NCBI GenBank assembly: GCA_946481275.1
Contig: CAMLMV010000023.1
Coordinates: forward strand, 37,690 to 101,689
Origin: an uncultured Massilia sp.
GTDB taxonomy: Bacteria > Pseudomonadota > Gammaproteobacteria > Burkholderiales > Burkholderiaceae
Reading direction: 5' to 3'
Length of the DNA stretch: 64,000 bases
Position 1 is the stretch's first letter; each line of letters begins with the position of its first letter. The translations under genes were made by a program, and so were the position numbers. Positions 9,278 through 17,491 of this stretch are shown here, in pieces. Under the pieces are notes generated by a model. It did not search any database, was not told the origin of the DNA, and saw nothing but the letters and a program-made list of their open reading frames with translations.

Positions 9278-9588
9278 GGTCCCTACCGGCAGGATCCGGC
9301 AGGGTTGAAGTCCGCCCTCGACAAACATGGCCTGCAATGCGCCGGCGCCCATGTGCTGCCGGCCAGCCGATCATCGGCCGGGACCGTGCGGATTGGGCGG
9401 GGCTGGTCCGCGCCGTGCGCGAAACGGGCGCCACCGAGTGGATCATCGTCGAGCAGGAAGACTATCCGAGCGGGATGGGTGAGCTCGAATCGGTCGCGGC
9501 GTCGCTGGCGGGACTGACAGAAGCGATGAGTCGCGTCACCGATCGCACGTCGATATCCTCGGACCACGCACTGCTCTCGACGAAATAG
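9278..9588 (+). pseudogene. relic of a sugar-phosphate isomerase/epimerase (xylose isomerase-like TIM barrel)
   Basis: Two fragments in different frames look like pieces of one protein of the sugar-phosphate isomerase/epimerase family (AP_endonuc_2 fold). The first, around 9278-9360, reads GPYRQDPAG then LKSALDKHGLQCAGAHV, typical of an early strand. The second, around 9379-9540, reads DWAGLVRAVRETGATEW, IIVEQEDYP and GMGELESVAASLAGL, typical of the C-terminal end. Most of the barrel between them is deleted and the frame changes. The residues after SLAGL up to the TAG at 9588 look random. A 143-codon frame starting at 9157 covers part of it but I do not regard it as a working gene. It lies divergently beside the GH3 operon, so it was probably once part of the sugar locus. 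Confidence 0.6.
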
Positions 9589-9749
9589 CGCGCCACGGCA
9601 GACGACTGCACGGGCATCGCCACGAACAGGATGAATCGCAACCTGTCAATGTCCCTGCTGCTCGAGAGATCCCGCCGCGCTACGACAAATGCGCCCTGCT
9701 TCTTCCATGTATTCGAGAGCGCCAAACAGCATCACATAAAGAAATTCTC
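9589..9749. other. intergenic stretch with no recognised gene
   Basis: No frame here has a ribosome site or a recognisable product. It separates the decayed isomerase relic from the end of the four-gene minus-strand cassette. No convincing terminator hairpin was seen after the stop at 9750. Confidence 0.5.
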
Positions 9750-12700
9750 CTAACGCAGTTGTAAGAGGTCAACCACGCTTCGTCGCTGGCGGCGGTACGG
9801 CTCCGCAGTCAGGAAGGTCGCCAGGGCGACGTCGTTGGCTACGCCTGCCACACCCATGGCACCCTGCAACCTGCGGCGCCGCGTCGCATCGATGGTGTCA
9901 TCCACCCATAGAAAGCGCCGCAGGATCGCACTATCGTCGTCCTGGCCAGTCTCCAGGTTGGATGCCGGCATCAGCTGCAGGAATTCCGCGGCCTGTTTGC
10001 GCGCGTCGGCGTACTGCCCTCCATGCACGAAATCAAAAATGCCGACATCGCTCTCGATCCCGAGTCCGCGCATGACGTCTTGCAGCTTGCGCAGGCGTTC
10101 CGGCACCACGGCGGCATTTACGAACACATAATTTTGCAGCGTCGCCGCGACCGGGTCCAGCCTGGCCTCGCTGCTGCCGGCGTCCGGGCGGGTTTGCTGC
10201 CCGGACGCCGGGGCTGGCGCCTGTTGTCGCGACAGTCCGACCGCGTGCAGTTTCACAATCCCGCTGGACGCCCGCAGTTCAAGGCCACGTCCAGTCGCAA
10301 ACGGCCGATCGATTCTTTTGGTCGCGATCGATATGCGGGCTGGATCGACGCCCATGGACGTCAGATACGTTTTCACCGTTTCCGCTTGTCGGATGGACGC
10401 GCTGTCCGCCGCCATGATGACGACCTCCATGACCTCCACGGCGTTGAGTTTGGAGACGAACTCGGCGAGCACGGCAGAATTGTCGGCCTGTTTCAGGAAG
10501 TCTACTTCAGACAGGACCGGCAATATCGCATCGAATGTGACTTTTGGCGCATTCGGAATAGAGCTCACCGTTATGCCCGGCGTCACAACCTGCGTGCTGT
10601 CGCCAATCGGACGCCGCGCCGTCTTCGAACCCGGCTTGTCGTTTTTGCGTGGCGATGGCGCTACCGGACCGGTCACGGTGCCGGCATCCGCCGGTGGAGC
10701 CTGCGGAGGCAGGGCACGCCACACGGTCACTTCCCGATTCGCATCGGCAAAGGCAAGGGTATTGCCTTGCGCCGAGATGGTCACCGGTGCGCGTGCATTC
10801 GTCGCTCCTTCCTGGCTCCACGCCTGGCCGCCCTGCTTGAGCCACACGCGGCCATCCGAGGTCACCGCCGCGATATCGCCGCCCAGGCGGTCGGTCGCGA
10901 TGCTTTGTCCGGTACCGACGGCGGACGGCAGCGTGCCCCTCGCGGCGCCCGCGGCCGGCGTCCCGGTGAGCGGGAATTCGAACAATCGGCCGGATCGGGC
11001 CGCCACGAGCAGCGATGTGCGGTCTTGCGCGAATGCGCAGGTGACGGCGGGACGAGCCTCTGCCGGCAACGCCTCCTCCACCACCTTGCGCGCGGCGAAC
11101 AGCAAACCATCGTCCTCCATTGCCGTGCACAGCGCGCCCTCGGGACCCTGGCTCGCCGGCGTCTGCGACCCGAAAGACAGGCCTCCGCCAGCTGCGCGAG
11201 CAAGCGTCTTCACGACAGGCGTCCGGCCCCACGGCGATTCCCGGCATGTCGCGTCCACTCGGAAAGACTGCGAGCCTTCCTGTGTTGCCTGCGCATGGAC
11301 GACCGCGCTGTCGACAGCGAGCGCATCGGGCTTGACCGGCATGACGAATGATGGGCACTGGTCGACGCCGGCCTCGCCGGCCCGCCCGGGAACGGTTCTC
11401 ACCGTAAGGCCGCCCACATCGCTGGATACGGCGATCCGGCCACCATCGCCGCTGAGCGCGATGATGGCGGGCTTTGGCGCCAGTTCCCGGGGAGGGACGG
11501 GTGCGGCCAGCCAGTCGACCGGCGGCACCGCAAACGCGCACGCCGCAAGGGCCAGCGCCGCCATCGGTATCCAGGGCTGCGGCCCGCGCAGGGGCAGTCC
11601 GCCCCGGTACAGCAAACGCATCAGCGCCTTGCCGGCATCGACCGTCAACGCCTTGCGGGGACCGTTCATGAAGTGGAGGAAGATGGCATCCTCGCGCCTG
11701 TCATCCTTCGGCGCCAGCCGCATCCACGCTCTCAGCCCTGCAAGGAAATCGTTCCACGCCCGCAGGCGCGGTTCGAGTGCGATCTCGAGTGTGGATGCCT
11801 GCTGCTGCGTCGCGGCCTTTACCTCGGCGAGAAAGCGATCCAGCGTGCGGCGCACGGCTTCCTCGGACGCAGGCGACAGCCGTCTCAGTAACGCCGTGCG
11901 CAACCAGTCGGGCATGAAGCCCATCCGCATCCATGGCAGCCGCGACAGCAAGGCGAGTCGCTGCGCATACCAGTCGTCGCGCCCTGTGTCGCGCGCGAGG
12001 CTGTCGCCCACCGCCAGCGTGATGGCCCAGCGGATATCCGGGTACACCGCGCACGCCGCCAGCCATTCCATGGCATCGTTGCCCAGGTCCAGTTCGAGGT
12101 CCAGCAGGACGTCGTCCAGCATGTCCCTGTCCAGCGGCCTGCGATCCAGCAACTGGTCGACGTCGCGCAGGTAGGCGGGACGCGTCCGGCGCCGCGCACC
12201 GCCGCCGATGCCTTCCCACGAAGACTGCTCGTGCAGGAACTGCCCCAGCCGGCGCAGGCCATCCGCCTCCAGCGGCAGGATCGTCATGCCGGCACGGGCC
12301 AGCGCCCATTCGCGCAGTGCCCACAGGCGGACCGGCTGCGGCGTGACCAGCACCGGCATCGGCCACTCCAGCAAGCCGGAGATCCACGCCGCCGGCGCGC
12401 CCGTGTAACGGTCGATCAATCCGTTCCCGTCCGAGAAGATGATCAGGCGGCTGTCGGGATGACGCGCCAGCAGCGCGTCCAGCGTGTGCACGCCCGCGTG
12501 CGGCGACGTGCCTTCCAGCGGTACGTGGCGCGCGAAGCGGGGATCGCCATCGAACACGTACCGTTCCACGGCGACGCCCTGCGCGTGGAACAGCCGCACC
12601 ACTTCGTCTCCCAGCGCCGCCTGGTGATCGGCGGCGCTGACGCGCTCCACCAGGACGAGATAGACCGGTTCGCCGAGGCTGTTGCCGAACACGGGGGAAG

Positions 12701-13538
12701 GCAGTCCGCCGGACGCGGCGGTGGCCTCCAGCGTGGCATGGACGTCGAGGCGGCGCGAGGCCGTGGCCCGCCTCCTCCGCATCTCGCGGCCCAGATAGCG
12801 CAACGCGCTCGCATACGCAGCCAGCGCCGGCGTGGCGCTGGTGGCAAGGCGGCGCCGCGTCGCGATGTCGTCGACGGGCAGCCGTTCCAGGAAGCCGCGC
12901 CGCCTGGCCGCGGCATACACCCACCAGCCCACGGCGGCCAGCAGGATCACACAACCGGCGATGCGCAGCGCCGCATTCATGGGCAGGAGCGCGTCGCCCC
13001 GGTCGCCCGGCAACCGGCGGATTTTCGGTGCGGGTATCCGGTCTACCCGCGTCATGACGCCCAACGATATGTCTCGTTCGGCCGGCGCGGCCGCGGATGC
13101 CGATGGTTTGACCGGAGCGGGAGCAGGCTGTTGCTGCGACTCCGTCCACGCCATCCACGCCGCAAGGAGAACCGCCGGCAGGCACAGCAGCCCGATCCAC
13201 CACCATCGCCGGGGCGGCGGCGGTGGCGGCGGCGGCGCCACGGTCGTGTCGTCCGCCTGTCCTTCCGGCTCCTCGCCGGAGGACGGCAAGATGCCGCTGC
13301 TTCGCAGCCAGCCTTCATACAGCTTGCCGAACCGGTCTTGCTCCAGGGCGTTGGTGCAAAACACCGGCGCGAGCCATGGCGCCAGGCCGGCGACGGGAGG
13401 CAGCCGGTGTGCGTCCCTCAGCAGGCGCGAGGCGGCAATGATCTGGCCGGGATGCACGTGCATGCCCGCCGCACGCAGCCAATACCCGAGCGCGACGAGT
13501 TCGTCCGGACCCAGTGTCGATGGCGCGGCGGCACTCAT
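9750..13538 (-). CDS. large membrane protein with vWA-like, beta-propeller and OmpA-like regions, MoxR-associated
   Basis: A 1262-residue protein I cannot name. Seen in order: an N-terminal helical domain (1-85), a proline run, a membrane segment (about 110-131), a second one (about 191-213), and a Rossmann/vWA-like domain (about 290-420). In that domain VYLVLVER replaces the DxSxS metal site, while LIIFSDG resembles a vWA core strand. Then come a long helical region (430-650), a third membrane segment (about 667-685), a repeat-rich part resembling a beta-propeller (690-930, e.g. GDIAAVTSDGRVWL), an OmpA/MotB-like stretch (985-1090) and a C-terminal domain. The start at 13538 was chosen because the frame further upstream only mirrors the ATPase gene. 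It follows the MoxR gene by 11 bases. MoxR ATPases normally pair with vWA proteins, so this is the likely partner. It may resemble SAV_2336-type or VMAP-type proteins of MoxR conflict systems; that is inference. Confidence 0.6.
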   Translation of the reverse strand: MSAAAPSTLGPDELVALGYWLRAAGMHVHPGQIIAASRLLRDAHRLPPVAGLAPWLAPVFCTNALEQDRFGKLYEGWLRSSGILPSSGEEPEGQADDTTVAPPPPPPPPRRWWWIGLLCLPAVLLAAWMAWTESQQQPAPAPVKPSASAAAPAERDISLGVMTRVDRIPAPKIRRLPGDRGDALLPMNAALRIAGCVILLAAVGWWVYAAARRRGFLERLPVDDIATRRRLATSATPALAAYASALRYLGREMRRRRATASRRLDVHATLEATAASGGLPSPVFGNSLGEPVYLVLVERVSAADHQAALGDEVVRLFHAQGVAVERYVFDGDPRFARHVPLEGTSPHAGVHTLDALLARHPDSRLIIFSDGNGLIDRYTGAPAAWISGLLEWPMPVLVTPQPVRLWALREWALARAGMTILPLEADGLRRLGQFLHEQSSWEGIGGGARRRTRPAYLRDVDQLLDRRPLDRDMLDDVLLDLELDLGNDAMEWLAACAVYPDIRWAITLAVGDSLARDTGRDDWYAQRLALLSRLPWMRMGFMPDWLRTALLRRLSPASEEAVRRTLDRFLAEVKAATQQQASTLEIALEPRLRAWNDFLAGLRAWMRLAPKDDRREDAIFLHFMNGPRKALTVDAGKALMRLLYRGGLPLRGPQPWIPMAALALAACAFAVPPVDWLAAPVPPRELAPKPAIIALSGDGGRIAVSSDVGGLTVRTVPGRAGEAGVDQCPSFVMPVKPDALAVDSAVVHAQATQEGSQSFRVDATCRESPWGRTPVVKTLARAAGGGLSFGSQTPASQGPEGALCTAMEDDGLLFAARKVVEEALPAEARPAVTCAFAQDRTSLLVAARSGRLFEFPLTGTPAAGAARGTLPSAVGTGQSIATDRLGGDIAAVTSDGRVWLKQGGQAWSQEGATNARAPVTISAQGNTLAFADANREVTVWRALPPQAPPADAGTVTGPVAPSPRKNDKPGSKTARRPIGDSTQVVTPGITVSSIPNAPKVTFDAILPVLSEVDFLKQADNSAVLAEFVSKLNAVEVMEVVIMAADSASIRQAETVKTYLTSMGVDPARISIATKRIDRPFATGRGLELRASSGIVKLHAVGLSRQQAPAPASGQQTRPDAGSSEARLDPVAATLQNYVFVNAAVVPERLRKLQDVMRGLGIESDVGIFDFVHGGQYADARKQAAEFLQLMPASNLETGQDDDSAILRRFLWVDDTIDATRRRRLQGAMGVAGVANDVALATFLTAEPYRRQRRSVVDLLQLR

Positions 13539-13549
13539 CCCGGCAACGG

Positions 13550-14554
13550 CTACGACCGCGCTTCCGTGTCGCGCCAGCTCCCAGCGTACTTCTCGATTTC
13601 CGCGAGGTCGCTGGCGGTCTTGCCGATGACGCCCAACGTGCCCTTGAGATAGCCGGGCGGCAGCGTGCAGACGGTGCGCGAGCGCACGTCGACGTCGCCG
13701 GCCACACGGGACCGCGCGTGCAGGATGCGGATCCAGTCCACCAGCTCCGCCGTGCCGGGCAATTTTTCCAGGGGCAGTCCGCGCACCTCGTAGAAAAAGC
13801 GCACCGCACTTTCGGAAAGACGGCTCGGGTCCATCGCCAGGTTGCGATGCACGATGTCGGCCAGGCGGCCCGGATCGTGGTCCCTGTCGGGGAAGCGGAT
13901 GTGGTGGAACACGCAACGGCGCAGGAACGGCGCCGGCAGGTTCTTTTCGCTGTTGCTGGTCAGGACGACGAGCGGCCGCATGTTCCTGGGCGCGGACACG
14001 CTGCGCACCTGCGCGCCGCCGCGGGACAGCTCGGGAATCCGGAAGAACATGCCGTCGATCTCGTTCAGCAAATCGTTGGGGAAGTCGCGCGGCGCCTTGT
14101 CGATCTCGTCGATCAGCACGACGGAACGCCGCGGCCCATGATGTTCGCGCCGCTCGGGCACCAGATCGGCCACATCGTCCCAAGGCAGCGACTCGATGAT
14201 GGCGCGGCCCAACGCACCGAACGTCACATAGTCGATGTTGTTCGGACTCATATTCTTGTCGTGTACGGCGTGAAAGCGGCGCAGGCTGTCGAAGTGATAG
14301 AACAGGTCCGTGGCCACACTGCACGACTTGGTTTCGAAGGCGTACAACGGCAGCTGCGCGGGCGCCTCGTCGCCCGCCTGGCGCAGCCAGGCCGGCGCGA
14401 GACGCGCAGCGAGGTGGCGTGCGAACGTGCTCTTGCCGGTACCCGGCTCGCCCGTCAGCAGCAGGGGCAGCCCGAGTTCCAGCGCCACCTCGGCCGCGGC
14501 GGCCAGTTCCGGCGACGGCAGATAGGCGTCTGCGCCACGCCCAGGTTCATCCAT
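13550..14554 (-). CDS. MoxR-type AAA+ ATPase
   Basis: A 334-residue AAA+ ATPase of the MoxR/RavA kind, which use ATP to remodel or activate partner proteins, typically vWA proteins. Walker A is GEPGTGKST (35-43), Walker B VVLIDE (145-150), and sensor 1 lies in VVLTSNSEKNLP. The C-terminal lid is present and the length is normal. The start at 14554 has AGGAG seven bases upstream and overlaps the protease gene by eight bases (ATGGATGA), a sign of translational coupling. Upstream in the operon are the protease and metallophosphoesterase; downstream is the large membrane protein that probably supplies the vWA-like partner. Family call is firm; the cell process served is not known. Confidence 0.9.
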   Translation of the reverse strand: MDEPGRGADAYLPSPELAAAAEVALELGLPLLLTGEPGTGKSTFARHLAARLAPAWLRQAGDEAPAQLPLYAFETKSCSVATDLFYHFDSLRRFHAVHDKNMSPNNIDYVTFGALGRAIIESLPWDDVADLVPERREHHGPRRSVVLIDEIDKAPRDFPNDLLNEIDGMFFRIPELSRGGAQVRSVSAPRNMRPLVVLTSNSEKNLPAPFLRRCVFHHIRFPDRDHDPGRLADIVHRNLAMDPSRLSESAVRFFYEVRGLPLEKLPGTAELVDWIRILHARSRVAGDVDVRSRTVCTLPPGYLKGTLGVIGKTASDLAEIEKYAGSWRDTEARS

Positions 14555-15965
14555 TCCGATCTCCTTCCAGCGATGTTTTGACGAGACGGTGCAGCTTGCG
14601 CGCGTTCCATGTCTCGTTCGCATATTGTTCGTCGAGCGCGCCTTCGATGCGATCGGCATTGCGTCCCAACTGCGTCTTGATGAGCGGCAGCTGGATCCAG
14701 TTGCGCACCTCGCCGCTTCGGTAATCGCCAAGAATCACCGGCTTGCCCAGCAGCACCGATCGCATCGTCTCGTGCTTCTTGTGCAGCCCCGCTACCGTTT
14801 TCCGTATCGTGGATACGGCCTTCGCATGTACCTCACCATCGTCGTAGCGAAGCGACAGCACCAGGACGAGACGGCGCTGGCCCAGTTGCAGGCCGGCCAG
14901 CCATTCCGCCACCTGCAGCAAGTGCTTTTCCATCTCCCGTACCGGCCCGACGGGCCAGTCGCAGCATTGGCTCAACAGCACCAGGCCGGCGCTTCCCCTG
15001 AAACTGAGCGAGCTGTCGATCCGGTCGAACGGGGCGTTCAGCGCCGTCTCCACGGCACGGCGAAACTGGGCCTGCTTGCCCAACGCGACGGCATCCAGCA
15101 CGTGACAGGCTTCCGTCCACACCTGGCGGACCTTGCGTTCGCTGAGCTGTCTGGCGATGCGGTTCAACAGTGGAACATAACGGTGATCCGAATGGCCGGC
15201 CACGCACATCAGCCGCGCGCCGCCGTCTCCCTTGTCGAGCCAGTCGTCCAGTTGTTCGACGACGTCCACCCGGTCGCACCACGACACCAGTTCGCCCACG
15301 TCGACATCTGCCGCCGGGGCCTCGACGGCGGCCACCCTGCGCGTGTGCACACCGGGCGGCAGCAGTGCCAGTACGGGCTTGATGGGGCACGCCTTCAACT
15401 GACCGCTGACGGATTGCGCGAAATTGTCGACGTCGGCGTACTGCTGCGCAAGATGGCCCACGATACCGCCGCCCACCACCAGCGGCGCGCCCGAGGCGCC
15501 GCTCATGTCCATCCTGGTGAGCGCTTCCTGGTTGTAGAGGGCGATCTGCGGCGTGCCATCGATGTCCGCGTAATGCATGTCGATGATGCGGCCGCTCAGG
15601 TGCACCCCATTGACCTTGTCGCGGTCGTGCGACATCGCAACGGGAAAGCCGAAGCTGCGCCACATGTCGTCCGCCCTGGCCTGGCCGACGGGCAGCGGTT
15701 CGATGTCGTCGCAGCCGGCGACACGCAGCAGCGCGGCGTCCGCAACGCGGTCGACGCCCAGCAACGTGGCCATGGCAGGGCGGCGTTGCGGCGGCCAGCC
15801 GACCAGCACCTCGAAGCTTTCGCCCACGGCGCGGCGCCGCACGACATGGGCCGCCGTGGCGGCATGGCCGGGCGCGATCAGGTATCCGCTGCCGATACTG
15901 CCGTCGTCGCCCTGGAACAGGACGCAGGTCTGCTTCAGTCGCGCGGCGATGTCGGGGAGCGTCAT
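14547..15965 (-). CDS. trypsin-like serine protease with C-terminal inactive-STAND-like domain
   Basis: A 472-residue two-part protein without signal peptide, so probably cytoplasmic. Residues 1-200 form a chymotrypsin-fold protease: His40 in TAAHVV, Asp76 in VADAALL and Ser158 in SGASGAP make a full catalytic triad. Residues from about 229 (WCDRVDVVEQLDDWL, then MCVAGHSDHRYVPLLNRI) resemble the inactive STAND (inSTAND) module of Aravind-group conflict systems. That module keeps the fold but lacks the P-loop, and indeed no GxxGxGK(S/T) is seen. The start is set by the ATGA overlap with the metallophosphoesterase gene. A protease effector gated by a sensing module next to a MoxR ATPase suggests threat-triggered proteolysis; that is inference. 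Protease call firm, inSTAND call moderate. Confidence 0.75.
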   Translation of the reverse strand: MTLPDIAARLKQTCVLFQGDDGSIGSGYLIAPGHAATAAHVVRRRAVGESFEVLVGWPPQRRPAMATLLGVDRVADAALLRVAGCDDIEPLPVGQARADDMWRSFGFPVAMSHDRDKVNGVHLSGRIIDMHYADIDGTPQIALYNQEALTRMDMSGASGAPLVVGGGIVGHLAQQYADVDNFAQSVSGQLKACPIKPVLALLPPGVHTRRVAAVEAPAADVDVGELVSWCDRVDVVEQLDDWLDKGDGGARLMCVAGHSDHRYVPLLNRIARQLSERKVRQVWTEACHVLDAVALGKQAQFRRAVETALNAPFDRIDSSLSFRGSAGLVLLSQCCDWPVGPVREMEKHLLQVAEWLAGLQLGQRRLVLVLSLRYDDGEVHAKAVSTIRKTVAGLHKKHETMRSVLLGKPVILGDYRSGEVRNWIQLPLIKTQLGRNADRIEGALDEQYANETWNARKLHRLVKTSLEGDRNG

Positions 15966-17371
15966 GCCGGCGCGCCGCCCGCCAGCCGCGCCATCAAGGC
16001 CGCGGTGGTGACCGGCGCATCGTCGTCGGCAAACCGCAACGCGGCCTCGGTCACCCCGGTGCCGTCGATGTCGATGCGCGCGTACGTGGGAATGGCGCGC
16101 CGCCATGCTGCCAGGTTGCTGGCACCGAGGTCCGCGGCGAATGCGCGGAATGCCTGCAGGCCTGCCGCCTCGTCTTCGTCCCAGATCCCTTCGGGGATGC
16201 ACATGACGTCGGCCCACGTGCCCGTGTTCAGGTACCATGCCTTGCGGCCGGTTCCCGGGTCGACAGGCACGCACTTCGGTAAATGCGTGTGACCGTACAC
16301 GACGACATCGAACCCTGCCTGCACGGCACGCCGGGCCGGCTTCAGATAGGTCTCCGCTTCATTGTCGACAGCGAACGCCTGCCGATGCAGGCGCCGCAGC
16401 TGCGCCAGCGAGCGGAACGCGGCAAACACGGCATCCAGGCGCGCGGCACGGATGTGCGCCGACACCGCGGCTACGCCCTTGCCCAGCGTGTCGCCCAGCG
16501 CGCCGATCTCCTGCCCTTCGCCACCGCGCCCGATCTTCTGCGCCGCCAGCCACACTGCGGCGTCGTCGTAACGGTCCGCGCTGATGTAGTTATTGTCGAG
16601 CGGTTCGCCGCTTTCCTCGTCAAAGTCGACCGCCTGGCTTGCGCGGAACTTGCCGAAAGCACTCCAGACCTGCTGCAAACCCACGCCACCCAGCGCGGCG
16701 GCAATGGGCAGCGCCGCTGCCGTTTCGGGTTTCAGCAGGTCGATGAAGGGATATTCCCGTTTCAGCGGGTTGATCACGTCGACGACCATGCGGCTGCCCG
16801 GCATGGCGGGGAACGCCGGACTGACTTCGCCATTGCGCGACAACTGCGACCGCACCCGGCGCAACGCATCGTGGGGCACGGCATTCCACGCATCGAAGCG
16901 GTTGCCGTGCTCGATCAGCAGCGGTCCCAGCGTGAACGCCTCGTTGTCGTAGATGAAGCGCACACGCGGCCCGGGCAGGCGCTCCATCAGCATCCGGCGC
17001 ACACCGGGCAACGACAGTTCGATATCGTGGTTGCCCAGCATGAGCGTCAGTGTCCCGCCCCGCTCGACGGTGAAGCGCGCCAGCGCATCCCAGACGATCG
17101 CCGTGCTGGCGAAGATGCGTGTGAGCTTTGCGCAGGCCGCGGCGGGATCGGCGGTGAAAGGAGCGAACGGGACTTCGGCGAGAAAGTCGACGATGTCGCC
17201 GGCGATGACGAGGTGGCTTTCCTGCTGCCTGGTTCCCTCCGGCAGGCGGTCGATGAACGCCGCAAGCAGCGCATGGGTACTTGGCGGACACATCTGAAAG
17301 GACGGCACGCCATCGGTTGCCGGGGCTCCACCAAGATGCAAGTCGGAAATGACGTGAACCAGTTGACGCAT
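15962..17371 (-). CDS. calcineurin-like metallophosphoesterase
   Basis: A 469-residue binuclear-metal phosphoesterase. All family motifs are visible: SDLHLG (9-14, Asp10 and His12), GDIVDF (58-63), GNHD (113-116) and, near residue 370, GHTH followed by NTGTW. Between them, residues 150-340 form a long extra insertion not found in small phosphodiesterases. No signal peptide or membrane segment, so cytoplasmic. It is the first gene of the four-gene cassette and overlaps the protease gene by four bases. GAGAGG lies just ahead of the ATG. The substrate could be a nucleotide messenger, nucleic acid or lipid phosphate; sequence alone does not say. In this setting it may make or remove the signal that controls the protease or ATPase, which is speculative. 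Confidence 0.85.
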   Translation of the reverse strand: MRQLVHVISDLHLGGAPATDGVPSFQMCPPSTHALLAAFIDRLPEGTRQQESHLVIAGDIVDFLAEVPFAPFTADPAAACAKLTRIFASTAIVWDALARFTVERGGTLTLMLGNHDIELSLPGVRRMLMERLPGPRVRFIYDNEAFTLGPLLIEHGNRFDAWNAVPHDALRRVRSQLSRNGEVSPAFPAMPGSRMVVDVINPLKREYPFIDLLKPETAAALPIAAALGGVGLQQVWSAFGKFRASQAVDFDEESGEPLDNNYISADRYDDAAVWLAAQKIGRGGEGQEIGALGDTLGKGVAAVSAHIRAARLDAVFAAFRSLAQLRRLHRQAFAVDNEAETYLKPARRAVQAGFDVVVYGHTHLPKCVPVDPGTGRKAWYLNTGTWADVMCIPEGIWDEDEAAGLQAFRAFAADLGASNLAAWRRAIPTYARIDIDGTGVTEAALRFADDDAPVTTAALMARLAGGAPA

Positions 17372-17431
17372 AGCCTCTCAGATATTCATCTGCAGCAAAT
17401 AGTGACAAACTGACTATAAGTTATTTTTTTG

Positions 17432-17444
17432 CTTCACAGTGAAG
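17432..17444. promoter_or_regulatory. 13-bp perfect palindrome in the promoter region of the cassette
   Basis: CTTCAC-A-GTGAAG, about 60 bp upstream of the metallophosphoesterase start, next to an A/T-rich tract with a TATAGT-like -10 on the minus strand. It could be the operator of the four-gene cassette. No regulator gene is adjacent. Confidence 0.4.
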
Positions 17445-17491
17445 ATTGGCGAGAAAACAACACCGTGATGTCGGGCCTTCGCTATGCGAGA

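Noticed and set aside
9462..9725. Minus-strand 87-codon frame near the isomerase relic
   Set aside because: No ribosome site or similarity, and it is antisense to the clear isomerase-like fragment.
11701..13206. Alternate-frame 501-codon frame inside the large MoxR partner gene
   Set aside because: Arg/Gly/Ala-rich out-of-phase reading of the real gene, with no recognisable domain.
13539..14324. Upstream extension of the 1262-residue protein
   Set aside because: The extra 262 residues are only the out-of-phase reading of the MoxR gene. The ATG at 13538 right after the MoxR stop fits the operon pattern.
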